Shown here: positions 11,701 to 20,874 of the stretch, in pieces
Layout: each line of letters starts with the position of its first letter
Position numbering within the stretch: position 1 is the stretch's first letter
Assembly: GCA_020247055.1 (NCBI GenBank)
Contig: JADCJL010000226.1
Coordinates: forward strand, 52,116 to 116,115
Source of the DNA: Acidobacteriaceae bacterium
Lineage (GTDB): Bacteria > Acidobacteriota > Terriglobia > Bryobacterales > Bryobacteraceae
Reading direction: 5' to 3'
Length of the DNA: 64,000 nt
Made by a program: the position numbers and the translations under genes
The notes under the pieces: model-generated
What the model saw: only the letters and a program-made list of their open reading frames with translations
What the model was told of the DNA's origin: nothing
Databases searched by the model: none

Positions 11701-12727
11701 CCTCGCTCTACTCTGCGCCCTCGGCCTGTCTGCCCAGGAGACTGTTCCGGTGGTCGTGCAGCCGCTCGACCGCAAGCTCCGCCTGCCGGCCGAGATCCTG
11801 CCGTATCAGGCCGTTGATCTCCACGCCCGCGTGCAGGGTTTTGTCGAAAAGGTCGAGGTGGACCGCGGCAGCGTCGTCCGCAAGGGGCAGCTGCTGATCG
11901 AACTGTCCGCGCCGGAGTTGAAGGCGCAGCTAGCCGAAGTCGAAGCCAAGGCCGTCGCGGTCGAGAGCCAGCGGGCCGAGGCCGAAGCGCGGCTCGCGAG
12001 CCAGGAGGCCGTGCTCGAACGCCTGCGGCAGGCGGCGGCGACGGCCGGGGCGGTGGCCGGGATTGAAGTGATTCAGGCGCAGAAGGCGGCCGAGGCGCTG
12101 CGGTCGCAGATCGCGAGTATTCAGAGCCAAGCCCGCGCCACGCGCGCCTCGGCGGCGGCCATCGGCGAACTGATCGGCTATCTGAAAGTGACCGCACCGT
12201 TTGACGGGGTCATCACCGCCCGCCACGTGCACCCGGGGGCGCTCGCCAACGGTCCGCTGCTGCGGATTGAACAGGTGAACCGGCTGCGCGTGGTGGTGGC
12301 CGTGCCGGAGTCCGAAGTGGCGACCATGATTGCGGGCGCCAGCGTGCCGTTCGCGATCGCGGGGGGCCTGACGGGCAGCGGTGTGATCACGCGCATCGCG
12401 CGGTCGGTGGACCCGAAGACCCGGACGATGCCCGTGGAGCTTGAAGTGGCCAACGCCTCCGGCAAACTCAGCCCCGGCATGTACGCCGAAGCCACGTGGC
12501 CGGCGCGCCGGGCGCAGCCTTCGATTCTCGTGCCGCCCACGGCGGTGGCGGTGAACACGGAGAAGGTCTTCGTCATCCGGAGCAATCAGGGCCGCGCCGA
12601 ACACGTGCCGGTGGTGAAGGGCGCGGCGGCCGGGGAACTGGTGGAAGTGTTTGGCGCACTCGCCGCGGGCGACCGCGTCCTGCGCCGGGCATCGGACGAG
12701 ATCCGGCCCGGCGCGGCGCTCAAGTAG
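11684..12727 (+). CDS. efflux RND transporter periplasmic adaptor subunit (HlyD/AcrA family)
   Basis: The membrane-fusion protein linking the RND pump to the TolC-like channel. The start is ATG 11684 (MKRTLSLALLCALGLSAQ, a signal peptide) inside the end of the RND gene, pointing to translational coupling. Of 347 residues, a biotinyl-lipoyl half (LHARVQGFVEKVEVDRGSVV), an alpha-helical hairpin (about 75-155), the second lipoyl half (VTAPFDGVITARHVHPGALA) and beta-barrel and membrane-proximal domains follow in order. The gene ends one base before the stop codon of the convergent kup gene. Confidence 0.92.
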
Positions 12728-12728
12728 A

Positions 12729-14618
12729 CTACAGGTCCATCTGCGTGCCGATCTCGACGACGTGGCGGTGCGGCAGACCGAAGAAGCGGTCCGCCGCCAC
12801 GGCGTTCTTCTGCAGCATCATGAAGATCGACTCGGCGAACTGGCCCATGTGGCCTTTCGACGAGGCGACAAAGTTTTCGCGGCCCAGGTAGTAGGTGACA
12901 TCGGGATAGGCAAACGGGATGCCCGCGGCGTGGACCGCCTCCTCGAGCACGGGCACCACGTTCGGCTCCTCCATGAACCCGAAGCGGACGACCACGCGGT
13001 GGAAGCCCTCGTCAAGCGCCGTGGTCGTGTACCGCTGTTCGGCGGCGACGATGGGGTCGTCGGCAATCTGTATGGTCAGCAGGATGACGGTTTCCTGCAG
13101 CGCGCGGCTCCGTTCGACGTGGTGAACCAGCACCGGCGGCAGCATGTCCGCGCTTGAGGCCATGAAGACCGCCGTGCCCGGCACCCGCACCGCCAACCGC
13201 GCGCGGTAGCGGGATTCGGCCGACTCTTTGGTCGGGAAGCGGTGGCGGTAGCGCAGGGCAATCAACGTCCGCCCCCGGTTCCAGATCACCATCACCGTCA
13301 GCACGGCGGCGCCGATGAGCACCGGCACCCAGCCACCGTCGAGAAACTTGCCCAGGTTGGCGCCGAGAAACGGCAGATCGACCAGCAGGAACAAAACGAG
13401 TAAGCCCGCGGCCTTCGCCATCGGCCAATGCCAGCGGTGACGCACCACCAGGAAGTACATGACCGAGGTGATAACCATCGTCCCGGTCACCGCAATACCG
13501 TACGCCGCCGCGAGCCGCGACGAGGCGCCGAAGCTGATCACCAGCGCCAGGCAGCCGATGGCCAGCAGATAGTTCACCTGCGGAATGTAGATCTGCCCTT
13601 CGGTATGGTGCGCCGTGTGGCGCACCTGTACCCGCGGGAAGAAGCCCAACTGCATCGCCTGCCGCGTCAGTGAAAACGCCCCGGAGATCAGCGCCTGCGA
13701 GGCGATAATCGCCGCCATGCTCGAAAGCACCACGAGCGCATAGGTCGCCCAACCGGCCGGCACCATATCAAAAAACGGATTGTCCATCGACCGGGGCTCC
13801 CGCAGGGCGTGCGCCCCCTGGCCGAAGTAAGCCAGCAGCAGCGCCGGCATAACGAAGCCGAGCCAGACAGCGCGGATCGGCTTAATGCCGAAGTGGCCCA
13901 TGTCGGCGTAAAGCGCCTCGCCACCGGTCACCGCCAGGACGACCGAAGCCAGAATATGGAGTCCGGAAAAACCGTGGTGCAGGAAATAGTTCACCGCGTG
14001 ATGCGGCAGTACGGCGCCGAGAATCTCGGGATTGTGGCTGATGTGATAGGCGCCCAGGCTGCCCAGCGTCAGGAACCAGACAATCATAATCGGGCCGAAC
14101 AGTTTGCCCACCGTGGCCGTTCCTTGGCTTTGAATCGCAAAAAGGCCTATCAGGATGGCGCAGCTGATCGGCACGACCGCGCCGCCGAAGCGCGGGTCGG
14201 CCACCGCCAGACCCTCCACCGCGCCCAGCACCGAGATCGCCGGCGTGATGATGCCATCGCCGTACAGCAGGGCGGCGCCGATCACCGCGAACAGCGCAAC
14301 GGCCGAAATCCGCCCCGGCTTGGCGCCCCGCATCTGCTCCGGCACCAGCGCCAGCAGCGCGAAGATGCCGCCCTCGCCTTTGTTTTCGGCCTTCATGATG
14401 AAGGTGAGATACTTCATCGTCACCACCAGCATCAGCGCCCAGAAGATCAGCGATAGGATGCCGTAAAGGTCTTCCTGCGTGGCGCGGTGGTGCCCGGCAG
14501 CGTGCAGGCACTCTTTGAGGGTATAGAGGGGGCTGGTTCCGATGTCGCCGAAAACGACGCCCAACGCTCCCAGGGCCAGACCGCGGAAGCTGGCCTGGTG
14601 GTCATGATTTGCGGACAT
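12729..14618 (-). CDS. kup: Kup-family potassium transport system protein
   Basis: A constitutive low-affinity K+/H+ symporter of the KUP/HAK/KT family. The 629-residue sequence starts at ATG 14618. It carries the family signature GVVFGDIGTSPLYTLKE at about residues 19-35, about twelve hydrophobic helices up to residue 445, and a soluble C-terminal domain (about 450-629) with the conserved endings GFMEEPNVVP and YYLGRE. Length matches E. coli Kup (622). It stands alone, diverging from the beta-helix gene across 58 bp in which I saw no clear promoter. Confidence 0.97.
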   Translation of the reverse strand: MSANHDHQASFRGLALGALGVVFGDIGTSPLYTLKECLHAAGHHRATQEDLYGILSLIFWALMLVVTMKYLTFIMKAENKGEGGIFALLALVPEQMRGAKPGRISAVALFAVIGAALLYGDGIITPAISVLGAVEGLAVADPRFGGAVVPISCAILIGLFAIQSQGTATVGKLFGPIMIVWFLTLGSLGAYHISHNPEILGAVLPHHAVNYFLHHGFSGLHILASVVLAVTGGEALYADMGHFGIKPIRAVWLGFVMPALLLAYFGQGAHALREPRSMDNPFFDMVPAGWATYALVVLSSMAAIIASQALISGAFSLTRQAMQLGFFPRVQVRHTAHHTEGQIYIPQVNYLLAIGCLALVISFGASSRLAAAYGIAVTGTMVITSVMYFLVVRHRWHWPMAKAAGLLVLFLLVDLPFLGANLGKFLDGGWVPVLIGAAVLTVMVIWNRGRTLIALRYRHRFPTKESAESRYRARLAVRVPGTAVFMASSADMLPPVLVHHVERSRALQETVILLTIQIADDPIVAAEQRYTTTALDEGFHRVVVRFGFMEEPNVVPVLEEAVHAAGIPFAYPDVTYYLGRENFVASSKGHMGQFAESIFMMLQKNAVAADRFFGLPHRHVVEIGTQMDL

Positions 14619-14676
14619 AAGACCCAGGGTAGCCCATCCCGCCCGAGCCGTCGGCGATCATCGTAGACTGGCCTGT

Positions 14677-16584
14677 ATGCGCGCCGCTCTCCTGCTCCTC
14701 GCCGTCTGCACTCTGCAGGCCCAGAACTCCACCAAGCCCGGACGGTTCCACGTCGAACACCCCACGCTCCTCAACCTCGGTTTCGAGTGGTTGATCGAGG
14801 GCGACGAGAACCGCAACGCCACCGTCGAAGTCCGTTTCCGCAAGGCCGGCGCCACGGCGTGGCGGCCCGCTCTGCCGCTGCTCCGCCTCGGCGGCGAACG
14901 GCCCCACCGGGACCGCGAGAGCATGAGCTATACCGTCCCGCACGGCTTCGCCGGCAGCATTCTCAACCTCGAACCCGCCACCCGCTACGAGTGCGAACTC
15001 ACCCTCCGCGATCCGGACGGCGTCACCGGCCAAGCCCTGCAGAAGGTCACCGTCGCCACGCGCGCCGAACCCCAACCCTATCCCGGCGGCCGCGTCCTCC
15101 ACGTCTATCCCGCCGACCACGAAGGCCCCAAGCTCGAACCGAGCTTCATCGGCTTCAAAGCCGCCTACTACGGCGAAGGCCGCGGCGATTGGACCGCCGT
15201 CCGCATGACCAAAGCCCAGCCCGGCGACACCATCCTCATCCACGCCGGCCTCTACCGCCCCGACCGCCTCAACTACGTCGACCCGCTCAGCGCCCCCTTC
15301 ACCGGCTACTGGCCACTCACCCTCAAAGGCACCGCCGAAAAGCCCATCACCATTAAAGGCGCCGGCGACGGCGAAGCTATCTTTGACGGCGCCGGCAACC
15401 ACAAGCTCTTCGACGTCCAGGCCACCCACCATCACATCTTTGAAGGCCTCACCTTCCGCAACACCGAAGTCGCCCTGTTCGCCGGCGACAAGGAGGTGAT
15501 GGGCGCCGTTGGCCTCACCGTTCGCAACTGCCGGTTTGAAGACATCGGCGCCGGCGTCTGGACCGAGAACGCCGACTCGCGCGACTTCCTGATCACCGAC
15601 AACCTCTTCCTCGGCCGCGAAGATCAGATGCGGCTCATCGGCTGGAACCAGGCCGGCTCCCGCGCCGCCGGCATCTACCCGTCGCACCAGCTCCGCAGCT
15701 TCTTCGCCGTCAAGGTCTACGGCCCCGGCCACATCATCGCCCACAACGCCATCGCCTATTTCCACGACGGCATCTGCATCTCCACCTACGGCCCGCCCGA
15801 CGCCGACCCCGAACGCCGCGCCTCCTCGATCGACATCTACCACAACGACATCCACCTGTCGAATGATGACTTCATCGAATCCGACGGCGGCGCCCACAAC
15901 ATCCGCATCTTCGGCAATCGCGGCGTCAACGCCGCGCACAATGGTTACAGCGCCCAACCCATGTTCGGCGGCCCGGTGTACTTCTACCGCAACATCGCCT
16001 ACAACATCCCCGGCGGCGGCGCCTTTAAACTCAGCGCCTCACCGGCCGGCATTATCGCTTACCACAACACGCTGATCGCCGAACAGGCCGCCCGTGAAAC
16101 CTACACCAACGCCCACTTCCGCAACAACCTCTTTCTCGGCCGCGACCAGCCCGGCAAAGGCATCATGACCTGGGCCTTCGGCTCGCCCCAGTTCAGCTCG
16201 GACTATAACGGCTTCCGCCCCAACCGCAACGTCGCCAAGCAGTATAGCTGGCTCGCCCCGCCCGCGACCGAGTGGAAGGAGTTCGCCACGCTCGCCGACT
16301 TCCGCCAGGCCACCGGCCAGGAGACGCACGGCATCGAGGTCGACTACGACATCTTTGAAAGCCTCCTGGCGCCCGACCTCAAACGCCGCTATCACGTCTA
16401 CCACGCCATGGACCTGAACTTCCGGCTCCGGCCGGGCGCGAAGGCAGTGGACGCCGGCCAGGTGCTGCCGACGGTCAACGACGGCTTCACGGGCAAGGCC
16501 CCCGACCTGGGCGCGCTCGAAGCCGGCCAACCCGAACCCCACTACGGCCCGCGCTGGCTCAACTGGAAGCCCTTCTACCGCTAG
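14677..16584 (+). CDS. secreted right-handed parallel beta-helix protein
   Basis: A 635-residue exported protein: signal peptide (MRAALLLLAVCTLQAQ), an N-terminal beta-sandwich that looks like a fibronectin-type region (about 25-130, GFEWLIEGDENRNATVEVRF), then a pectate-lyase-like parallel beta-helix with repeated short strands (HHHIFEGLTFRNTEV, GLTVRNCRFEDIGAG, RDFLITDNLF, HNIRIFGNRGV) up to about residue 520. The fold is used by polysaccharide lyases, epimerases and adhesins. Catalytic residues cannot be picked out by eye, so activity on a polysaccharide is only a family-level guess. It starts a rightward group of three genes spaced 9-10 nt apart. Confidence 0.8.
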   Translation: MRAALLLLAVCTLQAQNSTKPGRFHVEHPTLLNLGFEWLIEGDENRNATVEVRFRKAGATAWRPALPLLRLGGERPHRDRESMSYTVPHGFAGSILNLEPATRYECELTLRDPDGVTGQALQKVTVATRAEPQPYPGGRVLHVYPADHEGPKLEPSFIGFKAAYYGEGRGDWTAVRMTKAQPGDTILIHAGLYRPDRLNYVDPLSAPFTGYWPLTLKGTAEKPITIKGAGDGEAIFDGAGNHKLFDVQATHHHIFEGLTFRNTEVALFAGDKEVMGAVGLTVRNCRFEDIGAGVWTENADSRDFLITDNLFLGREDQMRLIGWNQAGSRAAGIYPSHQLRSFFAVKVYGPGHIIAHNAIAYFHDGICISTYGPPDADPERRASSIDIYHNDIHLSNDDFIESDGGAHNIRIFGNRGVNAAHNGYSAQPMFGGPVYFYRNIAYNIPGGGAFKLSASPAGIIAYHNTLIAEQAARETYTNAHFRNNLFLGRDQPGKGIMTWAFGSPQFSSDYNGFRPNRNVAKQYSWLAPPATEWKEFATLADFRQATGQETHGIEVDYDIFESLLAPDLKRRYHVYHAMDLNFRLRPGAKAVDAGQVLPTVNDGFTGKAPDLGALEAGQPEPHYGPRWLNWKPFYR

Positions 16585-16594
16585 ACGCCGGCCC

Positions 16595-17371
16595 ATGGCC
16601 CTCACCCGCTCCTCCCTTCTCTCCGATCTCGTCCGCCTGGGCATCCGCCCGGGCGGCGTCGTCATGGTCCACGCCAGCGTCCGCTCCATCGGGCCGGTCA
16701 CCGGGGGCGTCAATGTCGTCCTGCAGGCCCTCCTCGACGCTGTCGGCCCCACGGGAACCCTCGCCGCCTACCTCGACTTCGAACCCTTCTACGAAGACGA
16801 CGACACCGCAGAGGTCCCCGTCTTTGACAAGCGCATCGCCCACGCCGCCCGCGACCACGGCATCCTGCACGAAACCATCCGCACCTGGCCCGGCGCCCTG
16901 CGCAGCGATCATCCCGACGCCGGCGTCGCCGCCATCGGCCCCCTCGCCGCCTGGATCACCGCTGAGCACCCCTTCCACTATGGCTACGGCCCCGGCACCC
17001 CGTTTGCAAAAATCCTGCAGGCCAACGCGCAGGTCCTCCTGCTCGGCGCCCCGCTCGATACCATCACGCTCCTCCACTACGCCGAGCACGAAGCCCGCAT
17101 CCCCGGCAAACGCATCCGGCGCTATCGCCGGCTCATGCCCACGCCGCAGGGGCCGCAATGGACCGACTTCGAAGAGTTCGACACCGCCGACCCGGTCAAC
17201 AGCGAACTCCCCATTGATGTCTTCGCCCGCATCGCCGCCGATTTCCTCACCACGGGCCAGGCCAGCGCCGGAGAGGTCGGCGCCGCGTCCTCCTACCTGT
17301 TCCCCGCCCCGGAACTCGTTCGTTTCGGCGTCGACTGGCTCGAACGGTACTTCGCCCCGCCGCCCCGCTGA
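16595..17371 (+). CDS. AAC(3)-family aminoglycoside N-acetyltransferase-like protein
   Basis: The protein (258 aa) matches the antibiotic_NAT (AAC(3)) family along its length: VVMVHASVRSIG followed by ALLDAVGPTGTL near the N-terminus, LRSDHPDAGVAAIG (about 97-110), GYGPGTPFAKIL, VLLLGAPLD and HYAEHEARIPGKR. Known members acetylate the 3-amino group of deoxystreptamine aminoglycosides using acetyl-CoA, but many environmental homologues act on other amines, and resistance should not be assumed. It lies 10 nt after the beta-helix gene and 9 nt before a methyltransferase, suggesting co-expression. Confidence 0.88.
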   Translation: MALTRSSLLSDLVRLGIRPGGVVMVHASVRSIGPVTGGVNVVLQALLDAVGPTGTLAAYLDFEPFYEDDDTAEVPVFDKRIAHAARDHGILHETIRTWPGALRSDHPDAGVAAIGPLAAWITAEHPFHYGYGPGTPFAKILQANAQVLLLGAPLDTITLLHYAEHEARIPGKRIRRYRRLMPTPQGPQWTDFEEFDTADPVNSELPIDVFARIAADFLTTGQASAGEVGAASSYLFPAPELVRFGVDWLERYFAPPPR

Positions 17372-17380
17372 ATCCGCCCC

Positions 17381-18751
17381 ATGCCCAATACCTACGACCA
17401 GGTCCTCTACCCCAGCAAGGCCTTCCAGGACACCCACCCCGACCGCCTCGCCACCGCCGCCACCCTCCACGGCCTTCAGCCGCCCACCGGCGCCTGCCGC
17501 GTCCTCGACGTCGGCTGCGGCGACGGCAGCAACCTCATTCCGCTCGCCGTCGCGCTGCCCCACTGCCACTTCACCGGCATCGACCTCGCCGCCCGGCCCA
17601 TCGCCATCGGCCAGGCCGCCATCGCCCGCCTTGGCCTTACCAACATCGAACTCCTCGCCGCCGACCTGCTCGACTTCCCCGCCCCGGCCGCACCCTTCGA
17701 CTACATCCTCGCCCACGGCTTCTGCTCCTGGGTGCCGCCCTTCGTCCTCGACGCCTTCTTCGCCCTCTGCCAGCGGCATCTCTCGCCCCACGGCGTCGTC
17801 TACACGAGCTACAACACCTACCCGCAGGGCCACCTCCGCGAAGCCACCCGCCGCATCCTGCACCACTCCGGCAGCCCCACCGTCGCCGGCGCCAAACAGT
17901 ACCTCGCCACCGTCCGCCGTCTCGCCACCGAACCGGTCTGGACCACCCTGCTCGATTCCGAAATCCAGCGGCTCAACGAACGCGACGAAAACGTCACTTA
18001 CCACGACGAACTCGGCGCAGCCTACCATTGCTTCTACGTCGCCGACTTTCTTGCGCGCGCCGCCGCCTTCGGCCTGCAGTTTCTCAGCGAAGCCAAACCC
18101 GCCGCCCTGCTCCGCCCCGCCTTCAGCCGCGAGGCGCTGGCCCAGCCGGACGAAATCGCCTATCAGCAGGCGCTCGACCTGGCGACCTTCCAGGGCTTCC
18201 GCCGCACCCTGCTCTGCCGCGCCGGATTGCCGATCGACCGCGACAGCTTTACCCGCCATCTGCCGAAACTGCTCCTGGCCTCGCCGCTCCGCTTCCTCAG
18301 CCGCTCGGCCCAGGGTGGGGAGACGTTCCGCAACGACCGCGGCCCGGGGCAGGTCGAGCTGAATCATCCGCAACTCCTCGCCATCCTCCACCGGCTCGAG
18401 CGGATCTGGCCGCAGGCCGAACCGCTCTCCGCGCTGCTGGCTGAGCCCGCCGAACCCCTCGTTCTCGAACAGTTACTGGCCCTCGCCGGCGTCTCGCTCG
18501 TCCATCTGCGCCGCTTCGCGCTGCCGGTCGCCTACCAGCCCGGCCCCCGGCCTCTGGCCAGTCCGCTGGCTCGCCTGCAGGCAGCCAACGGCCCGGTGCT
18601 CACCACTCTGCTCCATACCCAGGTGCAGTTCGAGCAGGCCTCGGCGCGCGAGTTCCTCCAACTGCTCGACGGCACCCGGCCGGCCGGGAGTCTGGGAGTA
18701 AGCGAGGAGATCCTGACGAATCTCTACCGCATGGGCCTGATGCTCGCTTAG
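17381..18751 (+). CDS. SAM-dependent methyltransferase with regulatory domain (PKMT-like)
   Basis: A 456-residue class I methyltransferase. Residues about 40-150 hold the SAM site: VLDVGCGDGSNLIPLA (motif I), FTGIDLAARPI (acidic loop) and FDYILAHGFCSWVP. The C-terminal half (about 215-305) resembles the methyltransferase regulatory domain and the last 70 residues a winged-helix-like tail. That layout is known from rickettsial protein-lysine methyltransferases acting on outer membrane proteins. By analogy the target may be a surface protein; this is inference. Its TAG shares two bases with the TAA of the convergent dehydrogenase gene (18748-18751). Confidence 0.82.
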   Translation: MPNTYDQVLYPSKAFQDTHPDRLATAATLHGLQPPTGACRVLDVGCGDGSNLIPLAVALPHCHFTGIDLAARPIAIGQAAIARLGLTNIELLAADLLDFPAPAAPFDYILAHGFCSWVPPFVLDAFFALCQRHLSPHGVVYTSYNTYPQGHLREATRRILHHSGSPTVAGAKQYLATVRRLATEPVWTTLLDSEIQRLNERDENVTYHDELGAAYHCFYVADFLARAAAFGLQFLSEAKPAALLRPAFSREALAQPDEIAYQQALDLATFQGFRRTLLCRAGLPIDRDSFTRHLPKLLLASPLRFLSRSAQGGETFRNDRGPGQVELNHPQLLAILHRLERIWPQAEPLSALLAEPAEPLVLEQLLALAGVSLVHLRRFALPVAYQPGPRPLASPLARLQAANGPVLTTLLHTQVQFEQASAREFLQLLDGTRPAGSLGVSEEILTNLYRMGLMLA

Positions 18752-20052
18752 AGCCGGAACAGCTTCTCCGATTGCACGCCCTTAAAGAAATTCCGCGTAT
18801 CCACCACGATCGGCGACGCCGCCAGGATCGCCTCCCGGTCAAACGCCGCATGATCGGTAATGAGAACCACGCAATCGGCCGCCGCGCAGCCCGCCGCCAC
18901 GTCGCCGGACTCCATCGCCATTCCGTCCATCTGCAAGTGCGGCACAAACGGGTCGCTGTAAGTAATCACGCCGCCCCGCTGCCGCAGCACGTGGATGATA
19001 TCGAGCGCTGGCGACTCCCGCACGTCTTCGATGTTCTTCTTGTAGGCCACGCCCAGGACATGGATCTTGGAATCCCGCAGCGGCTTTCGGTGCTCGTTCA
19101 ACGCGTGCTGCACTTTATCGACCACGAAGTGCGGCATCTGTCCGTTGATGTAACCCGCCAGATCAATAAACCGCGCTTCAATGCCCTGCTGCCGCGTCTT
19201 CCAGGCGAGATAGAACGGATCGACGGGAATGCAGTGGCCGCCCAACCCGGGGCCCGGATAGAAAGGCATGAAGCCGAACGGCTTGGTCGCCGCCGCGTCA
19301 ATCACCTCCCAAACGTTGATCCCCATCCGGTCGCACATCATCGCCAGTTCGTTCACCAGACCAATGTTGATCATCCGGAAGGTGTTCTCGAGCAGCTTCA
19401 CCATCTCGGCCACGCTCGTCGACGTCACCGGCACCACCGTATCGAGCGACTGCTGATAGAACAACGCTCCCAGTTCAGTACAGGCGGGTGTAATCCCTCC
19501 CACCACCTTCGGAATGTTACGCGTCTGATACTTCACGTTGCCCGGATCAACCCGTTCCGGCGAGAAGCAGACGAAGAAGTCCTCACCCACCTTCAATCCT
19601 GATTTCTCCAGCATCGGCAGTACCAGCTCATCGGTCGTCCCCGGGTAAGTGGTCGACTCGAGAATCACCAGCGTCCCCGGCCGCAGATACTTGGCAATCT
19701 GCTCGGTCGAGTTCACGATGAAACTCATGTCCGGATCCTTGGTCTTCCGCAGCGGCGTCGGGACGCAGATGTTAATGGTGTCCATCTCGGCCAGCTTCGA
19801 AAAATCGGTCGTCGCGCGGAATCGGCCGTGCGCAACCAGCGGCTCGATCACCTCGGGATGCACGTCCTGAATATACGATTTCCCCTGGTTCAGAGAGGCA
19901 ACCTTATCCTCCAGAACGTCGAAGCCCACCACTTCGAAACCAGCCCGCCCGAACTCCATCGCCAAGGGCAACCCGACATACCCCAAACCCACAATGCCCG
20001 CCATCGCGGTCCGGCTTTTGATTTTCTCAGCAAGTCTCTCGTGTAGCGTCAT
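18748..20052 (-). CDS. nucleotide sugar dehydrogenase (UDP-GlcNAc 6-dehydrogenase, WbpA-like)
   Basis: An NAD-dependent four-electron dehydrogenase that oxidises C6 of a UDP-HexNAc to the uronic acid for surface polysaccharide. Of 434 residues, the NAD-binding motif GIVGLGYVGLPLA starts near residue 19. The block ILESTTYPGTTDE and FSPERVDPGN favours the WbpA/WbpO branch over UDP-glucose dehydrogenase. The catalytic Cys is Cys274 in GLGGHCIPVDP, and the third domain begins at VLGVAYKKN. ATG 20052 has a strong Shine-Dalgarno site (AGGAAGG) although it lies inside the end of dapF (26-nt overlap). It is the last gene of a six-gene leftward run. Confidence 0.93.
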   Translation of the reverse strand: MTLHERLAEKIKSRTAMAGIVGLGYVGLPLAMEFGRAGFEVVGFDVLEDKVASLNQGKSYIQDVHPEVIEPLVAHGRFRATTDFSKLAEMDTINICVPTPLRKTKDPDMSFIVNSTEQIAKYLRPGTLVILESTTYPGTTDELVLPMLEKSGLKVGEDFFVCFSPERVDPGNVKYQTRNIPKVVGGITPACTELGALFYQQSLDTVVPVTSTSVAEMVKLLENTFRMINIGLVNELAMMCDRMGINVWEVIDAAATKPFGFMPFYPGPGLGGHCIPVDPFYLAWKTRQQGIEARFIDLAGYINGQMPHFVVDKVQHALNEHRKPLRDSKIHVLGVAYKKNIEDVRESPALDIIHVLRQRGGVITYSDPFVPHLQMDGMAMESGDVAAGCAAADCVVLITDHAAFDREAILAASPIVVDTRNFFKGVQSEKLFRL

Positions 20053-20869
20053 ATCCTTCCTGAAAGTAAAAAAACCCAGTGCCGATCAACTCCGCCGGAC
20101 CCACCATCCGTACGTCGCTATCGTCAGACGGCCACCGAAACTCCAGGGGACCGGCCGGGGTCCGCACGGTAACTTCCCGGCCGACAATTCCCCGGCCGAC
20201 AATCCCCCGGATGATAGCCGCCACCGCCGCCCCCGTAGACCCCGTCCCCGAACTGTTGGTCACGCCCACGCCGCGCTCAAAAAATCGCACGTCCAGAGTT
20301 AAGCCGTCCACATGCCGCACAAACGAAACATTCGTCCGCTTCGGAAAACGGGGATCGCGCTCAATGGCCGCGCCCATCGCCGCCCAGTCGAACTCGAAAT
20401 CTTCGACAAACACGGCGCACTGCGGGTTGCCGACGTTCAGAATCGTGCAGTTGACCATCTCGGCGCCCACGGCGAGCGCCTCGCGCGCCGCCTCAATTAC
20501 CGGCCGCCCCATGTTCATCTCAAACAGAAACCGCGGCCCCTGCCGCTCCAAACGGCGAAGCTGCTTCTCGCCGCCGCCGGTGCGGATCCGGATCGTCTCC
20601 GGTTCATAGCCGTTAGCCATCGCCCACGCCGCCGCGCAGCGGGTGCCGTTGCCGGACATCTCCACCTCGCCGCCGTCGGGATTAAACAGCCGAATCCGCA
20701 TGCCATCGGACGGACGGTCGCAAACCAGCCAGCCATCGGCGCCAATCCCCGTGTTCCGTTCGCAAATGGCCATCGCCACGGCCGGCAACGCCTCCCCCGG
20801 CGCCTCGTCGGCCCACGTCAACAGAAAGTCATTCTTGGCGCCATGCGCCTTGGCAAAGGGAATCTGCAT
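20027..20869 (-). CDS. dapF: diaminopimelate epimerase-like protein, second catalytic Cys replaced by Ser
   Basis: DapF converts LL- to meso-diaminopimelate for peptidoglycan and lysine using two cysteines as acid/base. This 280-residue protein has the full family layout: MQIPFAKAHGAKNDF start, GADGWL, the first active-site motif SGNGTRCAAA with Cys78, GNPQCAVFV, FPKRTNVSFV and the second motif ERGVG. The second motif, normally ACGTG, reads NSSGTGST here, so the second cysteine is Ser207. A 15-bp in-frame tandem duplication follows. Either the enzyme uses altered chemistry, or it is a lineage variant, or it has another role. It sits between a glycosyltransferase and a nucleotide-sugar dehydrogenase. 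Confidence 0.9.
   Translation of the reverse strand: MQIPFAKAHGAKNDFLLTWADEAPGEALPAVAMAICERNTGIGADGWLVCDRPSDGMRIRLFNPDGGEVEMSGNGTRCAAAWAMANGYEPETIRIRTGGGEKQLRRLERQGPRFLFEMNMGRPVIEAAREALAVGAEMVNCTILNVGNPQCAVFVEDFEFDWAAMGAAIERDPRFPKRTNVSFVRHVDGLTLDVRFFERGVGVTNSSGTGSTGAAVAAIIRGIVGRGIVGREVTVRTPAGPLEFRWPSDDSDVRMVGPAELIGTGFFYFQEGYDATRETC
20178..20207 (-). repeat. 15-bp in-frame tandem duplication within dapF
   Basis: Two copies of CGGCCGACAATTCCC (plus-strand view, 20178-20192 and 20193-20207) differ at one base. On the coding strand they give GIVGR twice in a row, directly after the helix that follows the altered second active-site motif. The unit is a multiple of three and keeps the frame. Confidence 0.75.
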
Positions 20870-20874
20870 GTTTC

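Noticed and set aside
16595..17371. Calling this an aminoglycoside resistance gene
   Set aside because: Family match alone does not show resistance; no mobile element, promoter signature or other resistance gene is nearby.
16559..18391. 610-codon frame antisense to the acetyltransferase and methyltransferase genes
   Set aside because: Gly/Glu/Val-rich shadow of two well-supported plus-strand genes.
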